Assembly (NCBI GenBank): GCA_023362775.1
Contig: JALMGJ010000006.1
Coordinates: forward strand, 57,433,001 to 57,497,000
Source of the DNA: Charina bottae
Lineage: Eukaryota; Chordata; Lepidosauria; Squamata; Charinaidae
DNA length: 64,000 nucleotides
Direction: 5' to 3'
A program made the translations under genes and the position numbers. This document shows, one piece after another, positions 43,401-58,400 of this stretch (positions are counted from its first letter, which is position 1; every line of letters starts with the position of its first letter). The notes below the pieces were generated by a model. It did no database searches. It had not been told where the DNA came from and saw nothing but the letters and a program-made list of their open reading frames with translations.

Positions 43401-46400
43401 GTAATGGTTCCAGTTGCTTATCAGGCACAATTTAAGGTATTGTCATGAATCTTTAAAGCCCAAATGGTTAGGTGCTGTAGGGTGAACAAGATCTTTAGGA
43501 AATATATATATTTTTAATGATGGATCCAATGTTAGAGTTTCATTTATCTTGCATACAGGAGAAGGCTTTTTCCTGCATTGTTTCAATGATTTGGAATGCA
43601 CTCCTGTGTGAATTGTATTTACTTCCCAGTCTCTCTATGTTTAGAAAATTTGCATAAGGCATTTTACTAGGCTTAGAGTAATTTGGTTAATTTTAATAGT
43701 ATTTTTTTAAATAAACATTTTTGTAATTTAATCATCATTAGCCACCTAGGATGTTCATAGTATTCAATGTTCAATTATTCATATTCAATTCATATTCATA
43801 TTCAAGTTGAAGGGAGATATACATTGAATGAATGAATGAATGAATTGAATGAATGAATGAATGAATGAATGAATGAATGAATGAATGAATGTTAACAAGC
43901 ATTGGTTATCAGTCTTCAGGCTTTCTATCAGCTAATGCAAATGAAAGTTGAACTATATTGTAAGAAACAATTACCAGGCAGAAGAGCAGCACAAAAGTTT
44001 ATATGTTTTTAATTGTGTGTGGGTGCTTATGTAAATTAAGCAATCTGATATAAATAATTGCAGACAGCATGTCATGTTAGGCCAATCATGCCCATGGGTA
44101 TACACTGGATACCTAAAATTAGACATAAAGTTTTTTATCCTTATTGTGCACCATCATCAAGCTCAGTTCATTATGATTTTATTTGAATACTTATATTCAC
44201 ATGCCATACATTGCTTGCAGAGAACATAAAACATCATTTGAAAGCAGTAAGAGTAAACAGTACTTTTAATTCTTATGAAAGGCAGAGAAAGAACACTTCT
44301 TGTTGGTAAGAGGGACAATCCATAGCTTCAGGGAAATCCATAGCCTCTGGAAGTTAAAAGCCCTCCTTTCTCTTGCATAAAAGTAAAAGCATACAATAGA
44401 AGTGAGGACATGGCAGTTTTTCTGGATTTTAGGGTAGAAACATTTTTAAGGTAAAGATTAACATCTTGAATTTAGACAAGAAACAAAAGCAGTTGGCAAT
44501 CAATACAATTGCTGCAACACTTGTTGAACTCACATATTTTGCAACTTTCAGTAGGAAGGAGGCAGATAGTGACATTCTGTATTAGTTAACTAATTTTGAG
44601 CATACAGCACATTATACAGCATATTATACACTATACAGCATATTACAATAATCAAACGAGGTACAAATGTGTGCATCAATTTAGCCTTGTTCTGTTTCAA
44701 AAACCCCAATCCTGTACAGTTGATTACTTTGTAGATAATTTTGGCAAGTGCTGCTATCTTTCTGCCTGTTTTGAGACCAGGTTATGTTCACAACACACTA
44801 TTCTGGTTTAATCATTTCTGGGGGGAAAAGTGAATTGCTTCTGAATGTTCCATTACTGGGCTACAGAGTTTTGCATACAACTCATTTTAACTTCTGGATA
44901 CTTAGTTAAAATAATTAAGAACTGAGTGATGACCCTTTGCTCCAGATCAGGAGTACACTACTTTTGTCAACTTAAGGATTGCATGAAAATGATGTCAGTG
45001 GCAGCATTCCAGAAGTGGGCAGGACTAGCACCTAAAGTGCACCTGATTTTTTGAGGGTGGAATTTTTAATAGATTAAATGGGTGCCTTAAGTCTGCAACA
45101 TTTTAGAAATCCATTTTGCCTTCTAATATCCCCCCAACAAACCAAAATGCAAAAAGATGTTTTGGGCCCCACCAATTTGGGGACCACAAAAGGGATGCTA
45201 CTAGTCTATGGGCCACACTTTTGACCGACTACTCTATACTGTATTACTTATTCTGTTAATCAGCTTCAATACAAGCACCAAGCACTTTAAACAACGTATA
45301 GAACTAGTATCTCCCACAAGGCCAAACAGGTGTCTCTAATGAGCTGGATTTGAAAGATAGTGAAAGAACATCATATATAAAGGTAGGAATATATGTATGT
45401 GCACACATTACAGATTTACTTCTTGATCTTGTACAAATCCCATGGAATTTAATGCATCTTTCATTTAAGCTTTAGCTATGGAAATATAAATCTTGTGGTT
45501 GGATTAGGAGATAAAAAGTAGTTGCATTAGAAATGAATGAAAGTGGTTATTTGTATCCAATAATTATGTAAATATACTGTGTATTAGATCAGAGAGGGCT
45601 AAAATTAGACACAGATTTTGCAATATTAGAATGAGACTATATAAAAATGTAATGAAGTAGTTTCTGTAGCCAACAGAATTTTCAAAACACCAACAATATC
45701 AGTTAGATTCATACATTAGATAAATGTTGATATGTAGATTTTATATATGGGATTTAAGCAAATTACAGTACATTAAGTAAGATTGAAGTTGTTAGTATAG
45801 TGCTTGCAGGATATTATGATCACATTTTTTTAAAAAAATGTGCAGAAGTAATTTCAAAGACCACATTTTAATGTGCTGCTATTACTACAAGATCTGATTT
45901 TACCCATATATCTTTATCCATGGAGGTTGTTCCCATGCATTTTGAGGCAATTACTGTGTACTGTAGCTGCACAGACTAGAATGAATTACAATATCTGGTC
46001 TTCAGCAGCTATGTTGTCAATCTTTTCTAAATTTATATTGGAAGGACATTACCAACTATCCATTCAAATCAAACTAAGTATAAATACGTTTTGCTGGACT
46101 GAAATCAAATTTGAGGTCTGAATATAAAAACATCACTATTCTATAAAATATATGGTGTCATAACTGCCAGAGAATACAATGAATGAATTCCCTTGCTATT
46201 ATGCTTTTGAGGATAAATGCATTCTGTGTGGATGCGATAGCCTCGGATGTTCCCAAAGGGCATTGCTTAGCATTGTAAAAAAAAATTGCATTATGCCACA
46301 TTTTAATCTTTAGTACTGAGAAATACTAGTAATTCTGTACTCAGAAATCTATAGTTTTATTATGTAGTAATATATGTGTGCTTGGTACTCATGGTGTACA

Positions 46401-49400
46401 CATTTAACTGTTTTGAATTGTAGGATAGATATGAACATGGATATTTTTTGAAAAATATTGCAAAATAAATATTAATTTTGAATTTTCAAAGTGCCTATTC
46501 TTTGTAAAATAACGGAATGTAAACATATTGGGGCTCTAATTTATCCAATATGAAATATTTAATAGTGACTAGCTTTTCAGTTAAGATAAATCTTATTTTA
46601 TGAACTGTATTCTCAGTGTAATTTATTTATTTATTTGAAGCATGTTTACCTTACTGCTCAGCAAAATAATGCAATTTACATACAGTAATTTTTTACTTGC
46701 AATCTAAAAGAAAAGGAAGAAGGAGGGAAGAAGAAATGCAACTGTACATTCTAAAAAATTAAGCAGCATAAAACATGTATTCTTATTATGATTAGCTGGG
46801 ATTAAACTAGTTCGGGACAGAAGGGGAATCTGATATGGCTGATACTTTAGCAGAGCAGATAGAATGATTCTGTTCTCTCCTTTTTCTGCTATACTGTAGT
46901 CTGGTAGAAGTTGTGATAAGATTGTGATAGAACTGATGTTTCAGAAGGGTGGTAGATACATCCTTTTCTCCATTGTGCTGTTGTCTGATGGAATAGCTCA
47001 TGCCAAATAACAGAGGGGCCAATGGTATAAAGAAATATATATTTGGATATTTTTAGCTTCCTCTGTAGGTTTCATGTTGAAAACAGTATACTGGACTTGG
47101 TGAATTATTGATTTATGAGACTGTTTAAGTAAAACCTATTCATATATTTTTTACTTTAATATCTATAGCTCCAACATTTATGCCTCTATCCAGTTCTTGT
47201 TGCTGCAGAATCCAGACTGTTGACAGAATGCATACTAGATGTGTATCCCACTGAAAGCAGTGCAATGCAGTGCAGATGGTACCCAGTATTTGGATGCATG
47301 TCTAATTTATGCCCCAAGGCATATGGCCTATGGTTTGTGGGCAGAAATCATTTATACCTATATACAGTATCTAGTATAGAGTAGAACTTGTTTTAATAGG
47401 GTACACTAACAGATGTTGGATGGAGTTACACCCATTGATCTTGAAATGAATGTGCTTGCATGTGCCAGCTGGCCCTGCTTGCAGACTTCCAGTTTCTCCC
47501 CATATTCAGCATGAAAGTCTTCAGTGTTGCTTGAACATGAGTACAATCTGTGTTGTGATAAAGGTTCCTAGTCATGCAGAGATTTCTACTTGAATTTAAG
47601 CAGAGCTTCCTGTTCAGAACAGGAAACTTGGAAATGTCAGTGGATCTTATTTGTTCATGTTAGTAATATGAAACTAATTTGATTAGACTGTGATTAGACT
47701 ACAGTAATTTACAGTCTGATGGAAAACACTATTTGATTCTTGTTTTTCCCTGTATTTCCTTTTCCCCATTTCATGCCTTTTTGTACCTAGAGATTTTACT
47801 TCATTGGGTTAAAAAGATAATTTTGCATTAAAACCTTACATATTGGCAAAAATGCACAGCTATCCTCTTGTGTTTTTAGAATATTCAGGTGGTTTTGTCA
47901 AATTCTGTATTTTTAGACTTTGAGCAGGAATATTCAGAGCACCTTTGCTACTTTAGCTAGGGCTATACTGAAGGAAGTCGTCCTTGACAGAAGAGCTTCC
48001 TAGATGAAAGGCTAGGTTGCATTAGGCTCTGTTCCACCTGTCAGGATAAAATTGTAATATTATCTTTTCTGAGGATCCCTTGAATGTAAAAAACAGACAA
48101 GTACTTCTACACTACATTTTCTTAGCATTTTCTACATTTTCTTCAACCTTAGCAGCTTGAAGATGGCGATCGGAAGCAGACGCTGGTCGCTCCTGCTTTG
48201 AAGGAGGGAGCCTCAGGCCTTTTTGAGCTCTCGGAAAGCTCTCGGAGAGCTTTTAGAGAGTTTGAGCTCTGATCCCCAACCCTATTATCTATTGGTTGGG
48301 GTTCTGGGGCGAGGATTGGGGAACGCGATGGAGTAACAACAGTCTCGGCAGACGCCCAAGGCCTGGAGGGATTTTGAACGCTGTGAGTCCTCCCCTGTGA
48401 GCCTCCCCCTGTGAGCCTAAAACCCTGTTAGGGGTTGGGGGAGAGAGCAAGGAACCCCCCAATATTGGTTGCCATCGGAACGCCCATCGGAAAGCCCACC
48501 TGGAAGACCTATTGGACATATGGGAAATATTATCTATCCTTCCAGCTCATAACACATGATATTCAAGGAATACATCAAAGTGGATGGACACACTCAAATA
48601 ATAAGGGTACTGTATAGTCCTGTGCATTGCTAGAATCAATTATCTCTGTACTGGACTAAAATGAGAAGATTTTTCATGTTCATTGCATGCTGAAATTGGA
48701 CACTACCAATTGAAATAGGTATATATTTATCTCATGAAGAAATTTATTTGTTTTAATGTCTTTGTTCTAAGTTGGTACGTATGGAAATATAATGATACCT
48801 TCCAAAATAAAGTGTCTGCATATTCTGACAATTATTTATTTTATTTATTTTTATTTATTTGTCAAATTTATCACCGCGCATCTCTACAAAAGTAGACTCT
48901 GGGCGGTTTACAATAAAATATTAAAACTAAGAACCTATAAATCTTAAAATACAATCCAATAATAAATAGTAAAAATCCAAATGATGGTAAGATCTTAAAA
49001 GGAGGACACCACTAAGCCTACCACCCCCAGGATGAACTATTACTTCCTTTGTCCCAAGCAAGGTGGCAGAACCAGGTCTTTAAAGACCTCCGGAAGGCCA
49101 GGAGCGAGGGCGCCCGCCTCACCTCTGGGGGCAAGATATTCTTTTTTATATATATATACATTTTATTGAATTTTGAAATACATATTAAAAGTTAGAACGA
49201 GAAATAAAGAAATACAAAGTAAGAAAAAAGTAAAAGAAAAGTGAGGTCAAGAAAAATAATAAACAAAAGAAATATAGAGAATAGATGGCCTCCAATCTGT
49301 CTTTGGTCTTTAAGTACAATATTTGCTTTAAATGTTGGTCTTTCATACAATACATAGGAACTTTTCTTTGTCATGTACATTTCAATTTCTATAGTCCAAT

Positions 49401-52400
49401 CTTCTAATCTTCATGTAGGTTTCATCTTTCTAGCAATTCTCCAATAGTCTATCTGTAGTTTCCACTCCTTGAAGTAATTATCAATTTAAATGTTCTTAAC
49501 TGCATCAATTTCCATTTTTACAACCATATTTATATCCTTAATAGAATCCAATTAGTCTTAAAACATATATATATATATAACAAGTAAAGGCCTTATTTTG
49601 TATCAACAATAATTTATATTTTATTCTAATTCTAATAAAATAAAATATATTCTATTCATACATATCCATAAAAATAACCCTAATTTAAACTTAATCTATA
49701 TTTAAACTATAATTATACCATAATCTACATCTTCCTACATATTTACCTATTTAATAATTTTTTATATCTATTTATTCCCCTAATACATAACCTAACAATT
49801 CTCAATAATATTCATACTAGTAATTATAAAAATAAGTCATCCTATAATAGTATTAATTCTAATTCAAACTCAACATCCCATCCTTCATATAACTCCCTAA
49901 TTTTTTTTTCTAATTTTCATATACTCTATAACATCAATTTACATTTATATCACTAATTTTATAACCTTTTATCTATGATTAAAATATCACATTTTTATAC
50001 ATCCGTAGTTTCTCATATTAATTTTTAACATTTAATATTCCCAACAATTATATTACTAGTAGTTAGTACTTTTACAAACTCAGTATCCAGTTAAAATCCA
50101 TGGTTTCAATACCTTTATATCCCACATAGTGTTAAGTCTCCCATTCAAGTTATGCCAAGATCACAACATGTGGCCTGTTTTGTTCTGCGTCCTGTGCAAA
50201 ATGTCAAAACCCATATTTCACAATATCTATCAAATTGCATGTTCAATCTTTCTCCTAACCTCAACTGCCCCAATATGTCCGCACCAAAATTATAGTGTGC
50301 AGCCTGCCCCGTCATCCGTCTCATGTAGAGTGCAAGAATGCTCTCCTGAACCAATATGTTCGAACTTCCCCCTTCTTGCCTCACCTCTATCTCAAATTTT
50401 TTTTCTTCTGTTTCCATTTTTGCTCCTGATCTTGCAAAAATAAAATTTCCAGTGATTTCTTAATTTCCGAGAGGGCTTCACAAATCTCCACCTTAAATTC
50501 TTGAATTGCTGTTAAGGTTGCTGTTAAAAACCCCATTCTTCCCCACCCCCTCTTTGTTCTCAGGCTTCAGGAACGGCCGTTCTAGCCAAAACAAATAAAT
50601 AGTCAGCTGATCTGTTCATGGAAAATTACCGGCAGGGTCCATTAAGTAGAAAATTTTTTAAAATAAAGGAAGAAAAATTTCAATAATCAAAAATAAGCAA
50701 AAAGGCAGTATTTCAAACAGTTTATAAAAGGAGAAAGAGAAGCTAAATTTCTACCATTATAAAAAGGAAAGAAAAAGAAAAACCCAGTTCAATAGTTAAT
50801 CCAGCAAAATATATTCAAAATATATTTAATATAAACGCTTATACTTCCAACTGAGACAGAGTCCTCTGATCGGTTAGAAAGATAAAAAATAAAAAATGCA
50901 AGCATTACTATGCTTCAAACATAAAATCCGTTAAATTTCCACCCTAATTTTTATAGCAAAGAAAGTACAAAATTTGCCAACATTTTGTGCAAAGTCCAAA
51001 GATAGACCTTAGATGATAAAAACAATCCAATCTAAAAAAAAATAAAGTGATCTAAAAGCCAGCTTAGCTCTAACTTACAATTCCCTGGCAGACCTTGATG
51101 TTTTCTCAGGTCGCTTCACTGTCTCCAACCCCCTGCTCTCTCCGTAGCAGAAAACTAAAAAAAAAAAAGCAGGAGGGGGCAATTCCAATGACCCCGTGAG
51201 TAATCTTCTGGTTCTCCCCTCCAGGGAGAAAACTTCAGTGGTCTTATAATTTCTATAGACCACCGCAAACAGGGAAAAGCTAGCCAGGTCTTCAGCGCTC
51301 TGAAAAATCTGACTTGTTGAGCTGGCAGCTGACTCGGAGTGGGGGGGGCAAGATATTCCATAGGATGGGTGCTATTGCAGAGAAGGCACGCCTCCTGGAT
51401 CCCGCTAGATGAAATTCTTTTATTGACGGGGTCTGTAGCATGTCCTCCCTGCATGACCGGGTGGGGCGGGTAGATGTAATCGGGATGAGACGGTCCCTCA
51501 GATACCCTGGACCCATGTCATGTAGGACTTTAAAGGTGATGACCAACACCTTGAATTGGACCCGGAAGGAAACTGGTACCCAATGCAGCTCGCGGAGCAG
51601 CGGTGTTACATGTGTTGATCTTATAGCACCCGTAACTGCTTGTGTGGCCACATTCTGGACCAGCTGAAGCTTCCGGATACTCTTCAAGGGTAGCCCCACG
51701 TAGAGCGCATTGCAATAATCTGTATGAGAGATGACAAGGGCATGAGTGACTGTTCGGAGGGCATCTCGATCCAGGTAGGGGCGCAACTGGCGCACAACCC
51801 AAATCCTGGCCACGACTGCCACCTGCTCTTTGAGCAGGAGTCGTGAGTCCAGGAGGACCCCCAAGTTTTGGACTGAATCTGAACGGGCAGTGCCACCCCA
51901 TCCAGAGTTAAAGATGACAACTTCCTGGAAACCAAGAGGCCATCAATCCACAGCCGTCTTACCAGGGTTCAGCTGAAGCCTGTTGTTCCCCATCCAGGCC
52001 CCTACAGCCCCCAGGCACTGAGACAGGGTGTTGACGGCAACACTTACTTCACCCGGGACGGAGATATACAATTGAGTATCATCAGCATATTGGTGATACC
52101 TCATCCCATGGTGACGGATGATCTCTCCCAGTGGCTTCATGTAGATGTTAAATAGGACAGGAGAGAGAACCAAACCCTGTGGCACCCCACACAGGAGGGG
52201 TCGAGGGTCGGATCTCTCCTCTCCTATTACCACCGATTGGAAGCGGCCCAGGAGGAAGGAGGTGAACCAGCGCAAAACTACGCTGCCCACCCCAACTCCC
52301 TGAGCTGTTCCAAAAGGATACCATAGTCAATGATATCGAAAGCCGCTGAGAGGTCCAAGAGAGTGAGAATGGATGCACTCCCTCCATCTCGCTCCCAGCA

Positions 52401-55400
52401 GAGATCATCCAATTAGAGGAGATTGTGTAGGTGAGTGGAATTTTGGAAAGGAATGCAAAGATTGTGAAGCTGCTTCATGGAGGGGTACGGATGAATTTCT
52501 AAAGTGCCTTCTTTATATATGTGCTGTTTTCCTAATTTGGAAGGATTTTAACAAAGTACTCTGCAACTGAGAAAAGTACATTACTACATTCATAAAATAA
52601 TATGCATTTTAAAAAGTGTTAATGTATTTTTGAAATTGTTTGATATAACCTTTATGTGTCATATTTTTATATATCTGAGTTCAGTCAGACATTTCTGGCT
52701 TATGGGAACTATAGTTTTTAGCCATATTCCATGATTCAAAGTGGGCTAGATATTCAGTCAGAATGGACATCTTATGGTATGCTTAGGACAATTTCTCTAA
52801 TGCTTTGATCTTCTTTCAGACTATGATATGACCTGTAATATTAATATATATTATTTTTTCTTTATCTTCAAATTAGGAATTAGGTTAAAAAAATTATTTT
52901 TTTTTAGAGACAGTCAGAAGAATGATTAAAGTTACATTGCATATGCTCCATTAGTGACCTTTCTGTTAATAGCCTGAAAAAAATCAAGTGCTGTGCTGTG
53001 CTGTATGTGTGTATTGTCAGAGCACGCAACGCTGGGGCAGCCAGTGCTTCTCCAAGACATCAGAGGTATATGTTCTATGCAGTAAATAGACACTCAAGCA
53101 GAGATTAGATAAAATAGTCTATTTACTCTATATACATACGCAGTCCAAAATACAATCCAGTAACGTCCAACACAGATACAGATGAGATGAAGTAACAAGA
53201 AGAGAATGAACACTAAAGCTTCACTACTTTTATACAAATATTAACCAATCATGTTATAGGTCAAACAAATTATCTGCCACATCCAGCTAAACTATAACAC
53301 CTGTAATATGAGTCACATCATACCCTCTACAATGGCTGCTAATTGGATGACTTGCAGAAAATATCAACTCTCACCTATATACCTCTAGCCTCTCCTGTAT
53401 AATTAATCTACTTGTAAATTCTGGGTATTTTATAAACCCCAACATGTATGCATGCATATGTATGCAGTAAAATAAAGTGGTAGACCACCAGAGTGAAGAA
53501 TTGTAGAATGGACTGCAGTAGTTTATAAGTTAGCAAAAGTATTAAAATTTCCAGGGAGCATTTTAAGATAGCTCTGCATATGTGCAAATTTAGTCAATAT
53601 TACCAGAGGTCATGCTCTGTAGTCGGATATTCAAGAGGGATCTGACTAACAGAGTTGTCAGTGGAAACTGTTATTGAGACCAGTTGGATCTCTAGCAGTA
53701 GATTTGAATCAATCAATTCCCCCATACTGTGATTAGGATCCTTAACAGAACCACCTCTGCAACTGGTTGAATATGACCATTCACCAACATTGTAGAAATG
53801 AACTACAGGCCTTTTATCTTTCACCCAGCCCATAACTGCCGCTAAGCAATCATTTGGTACTCCAACCACCTCAGACAAATCTAGTATAAAGAAGAGATAG
53901 AATTTGGTATCATCTACATACTCAAAGAAACCAGTTTCTGATTTTGGGACTCAGCTAAGATAACCCAGACAATCTCACTTTTACAAAAATCATATGGATC
54001 CAGCAAATCAGATTCATCTAAGGGTATTCAGAGCTTATTTATTTGTTTAGAACATTTATATGGCTGTCTAACTCAAACAGTGTGACTCTGGGCAATGTAC
54101 AAAACCATTAAACAAAAATGCAAAAGAAAATTAACATCACTACAGCAAGATAAAATAATTAAATGGCAGTCAGGACTAAAATACACTGGGAAACCCCTGG
54201 GAAAAGAACCAGATCTTAACTGCCTTTCTAAAAATGTGCAGTGTTGGGGCCAAGTAGTTTTTTGTTTTTTCCATCGAATAGATACGGAAATCCCATCTAT
54301 AAAGAGCTGCTTCCCTACTGGTCAGTGTGGCTTTGGCCGGGACGTTGAACTGCATGATGTAGGGAGTGAGAATCATCTTTATGTCTGTAAATGCTGTAGA
54401 ACCACCTATAAGAATATAGTACATAGCTTTCCAAACTGTGTTGCAACACTTTAGTGTGGCACAACACAGTTTAGTGTGTCGTGAAGCGGCGCGGGGGCAT
54501 GCGGTGGTGGTGTGCGCAGCGGCAGCGACCACGGCAGCGGCGCACCATCAGCGCTTCTGCATTTTAGCGAGGCCGCGCACGCCACCGCCGCGTGTGCAGC
54601 TGCCGTGCACACGCATGCCTGTGCCGCTGCCGCTGCCACCGTTGGTGTGTCGCCAATGGCGGCAGTTTGGAAAGCACTGATACAGTATGTGGAAAATAAA
54701 AGTTTTAGATTTTCTGGTACTTCTAGTTTGCATGGGGACTTACTAAATTAGCCACCCCCAGAGACTGATAATTTGTGTCAAATATCTATCAATCCTTAGA
54801 TGACGAAATAGCCCAGGTGCTTCGAAAGATTATTGGAAGAGGGGCTGATGCTCTTGTTAATCAGATCATTGGTTTCTGTGAAGCTAGGAGCAATGAAATA
54901 ATAATGTAAGGAAGACTTGTTTTAACTCTAACATAAACTAGAGTTGAATCTCTCAGTAATTATCAAAAAATCTGGGTTGTAAGAACATAGCAACAAAACT
55001 CCAACTTTTTCTGAGAAGAAAATACATATTTTAAGTAATCATTATTATAAATTTTAAGGATATAAAACAATGCAGTAGTACTGTTGACATTAGTGCTATA
55101 ACTAAAATAATGAGTGACTTTTAACTGTAGCTAAAGTAGCTCTTGACATTCTAGGAACCCTGTCCTAAACCTCTCTTCCCCAGAAGTGTACAAACATTAT
55201 TTTATGGAAAAACATTATTTTATTTTATTATTTTATTTTGGCTCCTAAGCACAAGCCACTCCTCCAGACTCTAGGAAATGCTCTGTTAAGATGCTCAGTT
55301 CTTTGCCTTAGATCGTTGGCCCTGCCCATCTCTGTTCTTTTTTGTCTATCATGAGATCTTTCCTGATTTATGGAGGGAACTCCCATTCTACTGATGGTTG

Positions 55401-58400
55401 AGAAATAATGATCTAGTGCCAATTTCAGGGACTGTTCCACAGTAGTGATAGTAAAGAAATATAATTTCTGTGGTACCATTGTGACCACAAAGGGTTGCTT
55501 AATAGAGTTTTTTCAGAGTCCTGTTAAATCTTGGCATTTATTAAACAGGTGGCCATTTGTGACCAGTTTGCAAAATAATTTGCAGATAAAATTGTTTGGA
55601 TGTATCCGTGGATTCGGTTTCTTATTTTTTATAATACTTTCAACTATTCTTCCTGAAATTATGTATATACTTTTTAAATAATCTGACTAGTTAAGTAACC
55701 AGAGGAGAGATGATAACATGGATGGAGATTATAAACATCTCCATATGAAGAAGCAAAGTTCCAATGGTATAAAGGAAGTAATTGTAAAAGACTCTCTCTG
55801 AATTCTTCCATGCTAGGTAACTAGTCAACAGATTTCCTTTTCCTTTTGCTTTTTGAGCAATCTTGACTCCAGGTATTCGGATTATTGTAACAAATAGAAT
55901 CTGTTTTACAGCCTAGTTAAAGAATCCCAAATGTGCTAGTTAAAGAATCTCAAATGGACAATTTATGCCATGAATGGAGAGTTCATTATTGAGGCTCTAT
56001 TATTAGACAATTTTTTCTGCTGTCATTCAATCTATCAGGATTGGGGCTAAGGACACTTTTTTTTTAGCTTGTTCCATTTTTTTCTGAAGAGTTTTTAATT
56101 TGTCAGATTATGAAAGGTTATTTCTCATACAATAACCAATAAAGTATTTCTAAAATAGATTATTTCTAAAATAGATTATTGTGAACACAGGTATTTATGT
56201 CCATATGGACATAAGGATGTGCCACCGAGTAAAATAGATGGAAACATGGAATCATTTTACAAACCGATCACAACTGACCACACATTAATGTAACAGGAGC
56301 TTTGGGATGATCTGGTCCATTATGTGGATCTGATCTGATCATCATTAATATTTTTTGGAACACCATTTAAAATTTTATAATAATTCCAAAGTTAGTGTAA
56401 CATTCAAAAGTGTTGACTAGGGTTTTACTGTTTTCAGCCTGGAAACAATTGCTGTCAAGGAACTCATGCAGGCTAGCCTTCCCTCCTTCCCCCCAAAAGA
56501 AAGAACCTAGCTTAAAAAGCACTTCAGGCCAGCTTGGAATACTTCTTTTAAATAAGACAACTTAGGAGTTATTTAGGAATCATTATTTTCTGATTACCAA
56601 ATTCTGTTTGTGGATAAGCTAAGTATTTTGGATTTTCTACAATAACATTGTACATGTACTGGAATTTTTACAATATACAGTAGTCAGTTTTTCATTGAAT
56701 GATAAATTGTTCCTTAAGAGTGAAATGCCTTTACTAAAATTCTATAGAAATGTATTATGCCTTTAAAAAATAACCCAATAATTGTTAAGTATACTTTTAC
56801 TGAATTGTTAATTTAAATACATACACTTTTAAACCTCAAAACAGTCTTTGAAATTTCTAACTTGTGTTAAGATTATGCACAGCTGGTTATTTCATGTTAT
56901 TAATTTTAGCTTTGGATCTTCCAAAGATTACTTGATATTAACAAGTTATAATAAATTGTATTAGATACTGACAAAAACAAAAATTTTGATTATATCTATT
57001 AACATTTTCTTTGGGCATTTGTAGTGGCAGTTGTGAGGACAGTGTCATCTTCACTTACTGAATATCTGCTAAATTCTGTGGTTCCTGTCCACCAACACTG
57101 TGCATTTATTAGTTTAGGCCTTAGTGATATCTTGCCTGGACTATTGTAGCAGTCTATGGGTGGGTCTTCTTTAGGCCTCTTTCCGACTGTTGAGCTTGGT
57201 CCACAATTTCGCAATACGTTTGGGCTTTTTGGTTTTGTCTTCCAATCAGTTGTCTTCTTTTTTTTGATACCTTATTTTAATATTTGTTATCTGTAAGTCA
57301 CCCAGAGTTGTTGGGTGGCCTTGAAATTGAGAGAGAAAGAGTGAGTGAGTGAGTGAGAGTGAGTTAGTTCTGGAGCTCCCTGATGTTTCCCATGTTTCTT
57401 CCTAACACAGAGCTCTACATTGGCTCCCTATTAGGATCAGAACCAAATTCAAGTTCTTGGTGCTAATTTAAGGATCTGCAGTTAGCTGTTCCCCACTGCA
57501 TGTCTCAGATCCTATACAACAGGATCAATATGACAGGGTCTTCTTTCCATTCCTGCCTTCCATGATGCTCCATCTTATTTGTATGCATTCAGGATCTGGT
57601 CCCTGGTTATAGAATTCTGTTCTCAAACCCTTTTCTGCCTCTATATATATTTGGATGCATTTAAGGATTATCCAGTAAAGCAGAGTGATGGTAGAAGTTG
57701 TTGTCAGCAGATGCCAGGGAGAAAGCTTGACAACAGGGTCACTTTCCCTCATTATTCCTGCTACTTCAACTTTTTCAATTAAGTCTTGCTATTGGTTAGA
57801 CTTTTCAAAATTGCTGGTCCTCTTGTGCCTTTCTTCACCCTCTAGAGGAGGATGCTATTGGCATGACAGTGAATAATTCCTTGGAAGGTTCGTACTTGTC
57901 AAGGTTTGTTTCTCAGTATATATTGGGGTACATAAAGTCTTACTCTGATCATTGCTACTTGATGTCTCTTTATTTTTTTAATAAGAATTTTATTAGGTTT
58001 GAAACAAAGATAAAAACTACAAAAAAGAAAAAAACTACAAAAAGAAAAAGGAAACTAAAAAAGTGTGAAACACACACAAAAAAAGAATTTTGAAAATTAC
58101 ATACAAAGGTGACTTCCAACTTTCAACAGCAAGAATATACAGCAATTTCCATAATCAATCCCTTACTCTATATCAAACCAATATCACATTATTTCTATAA
58201 AACCTTCCATTAGCACATATACAAATCACTAATGCAATTGCCCCTTCCCCATGTGTGTGTGTGTATTTCAAAATCAGCTTCCCTCCCTCATAAAACATTT
58301 ATTTAGTTATTTCCTTCCTACCACTATTCTATATATTTCTGTCCACTATAATAAAAATCAAGTTATAAAAACATATAAATTGTCTACTTTTATAATTAAT

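Noticed and set aside
44945..45240. Possible decayed hAT element with GGGCCACACTTTTGACC end
   Set aside because: The left terminus is not recognisable and no 8-bp duplication was seen.
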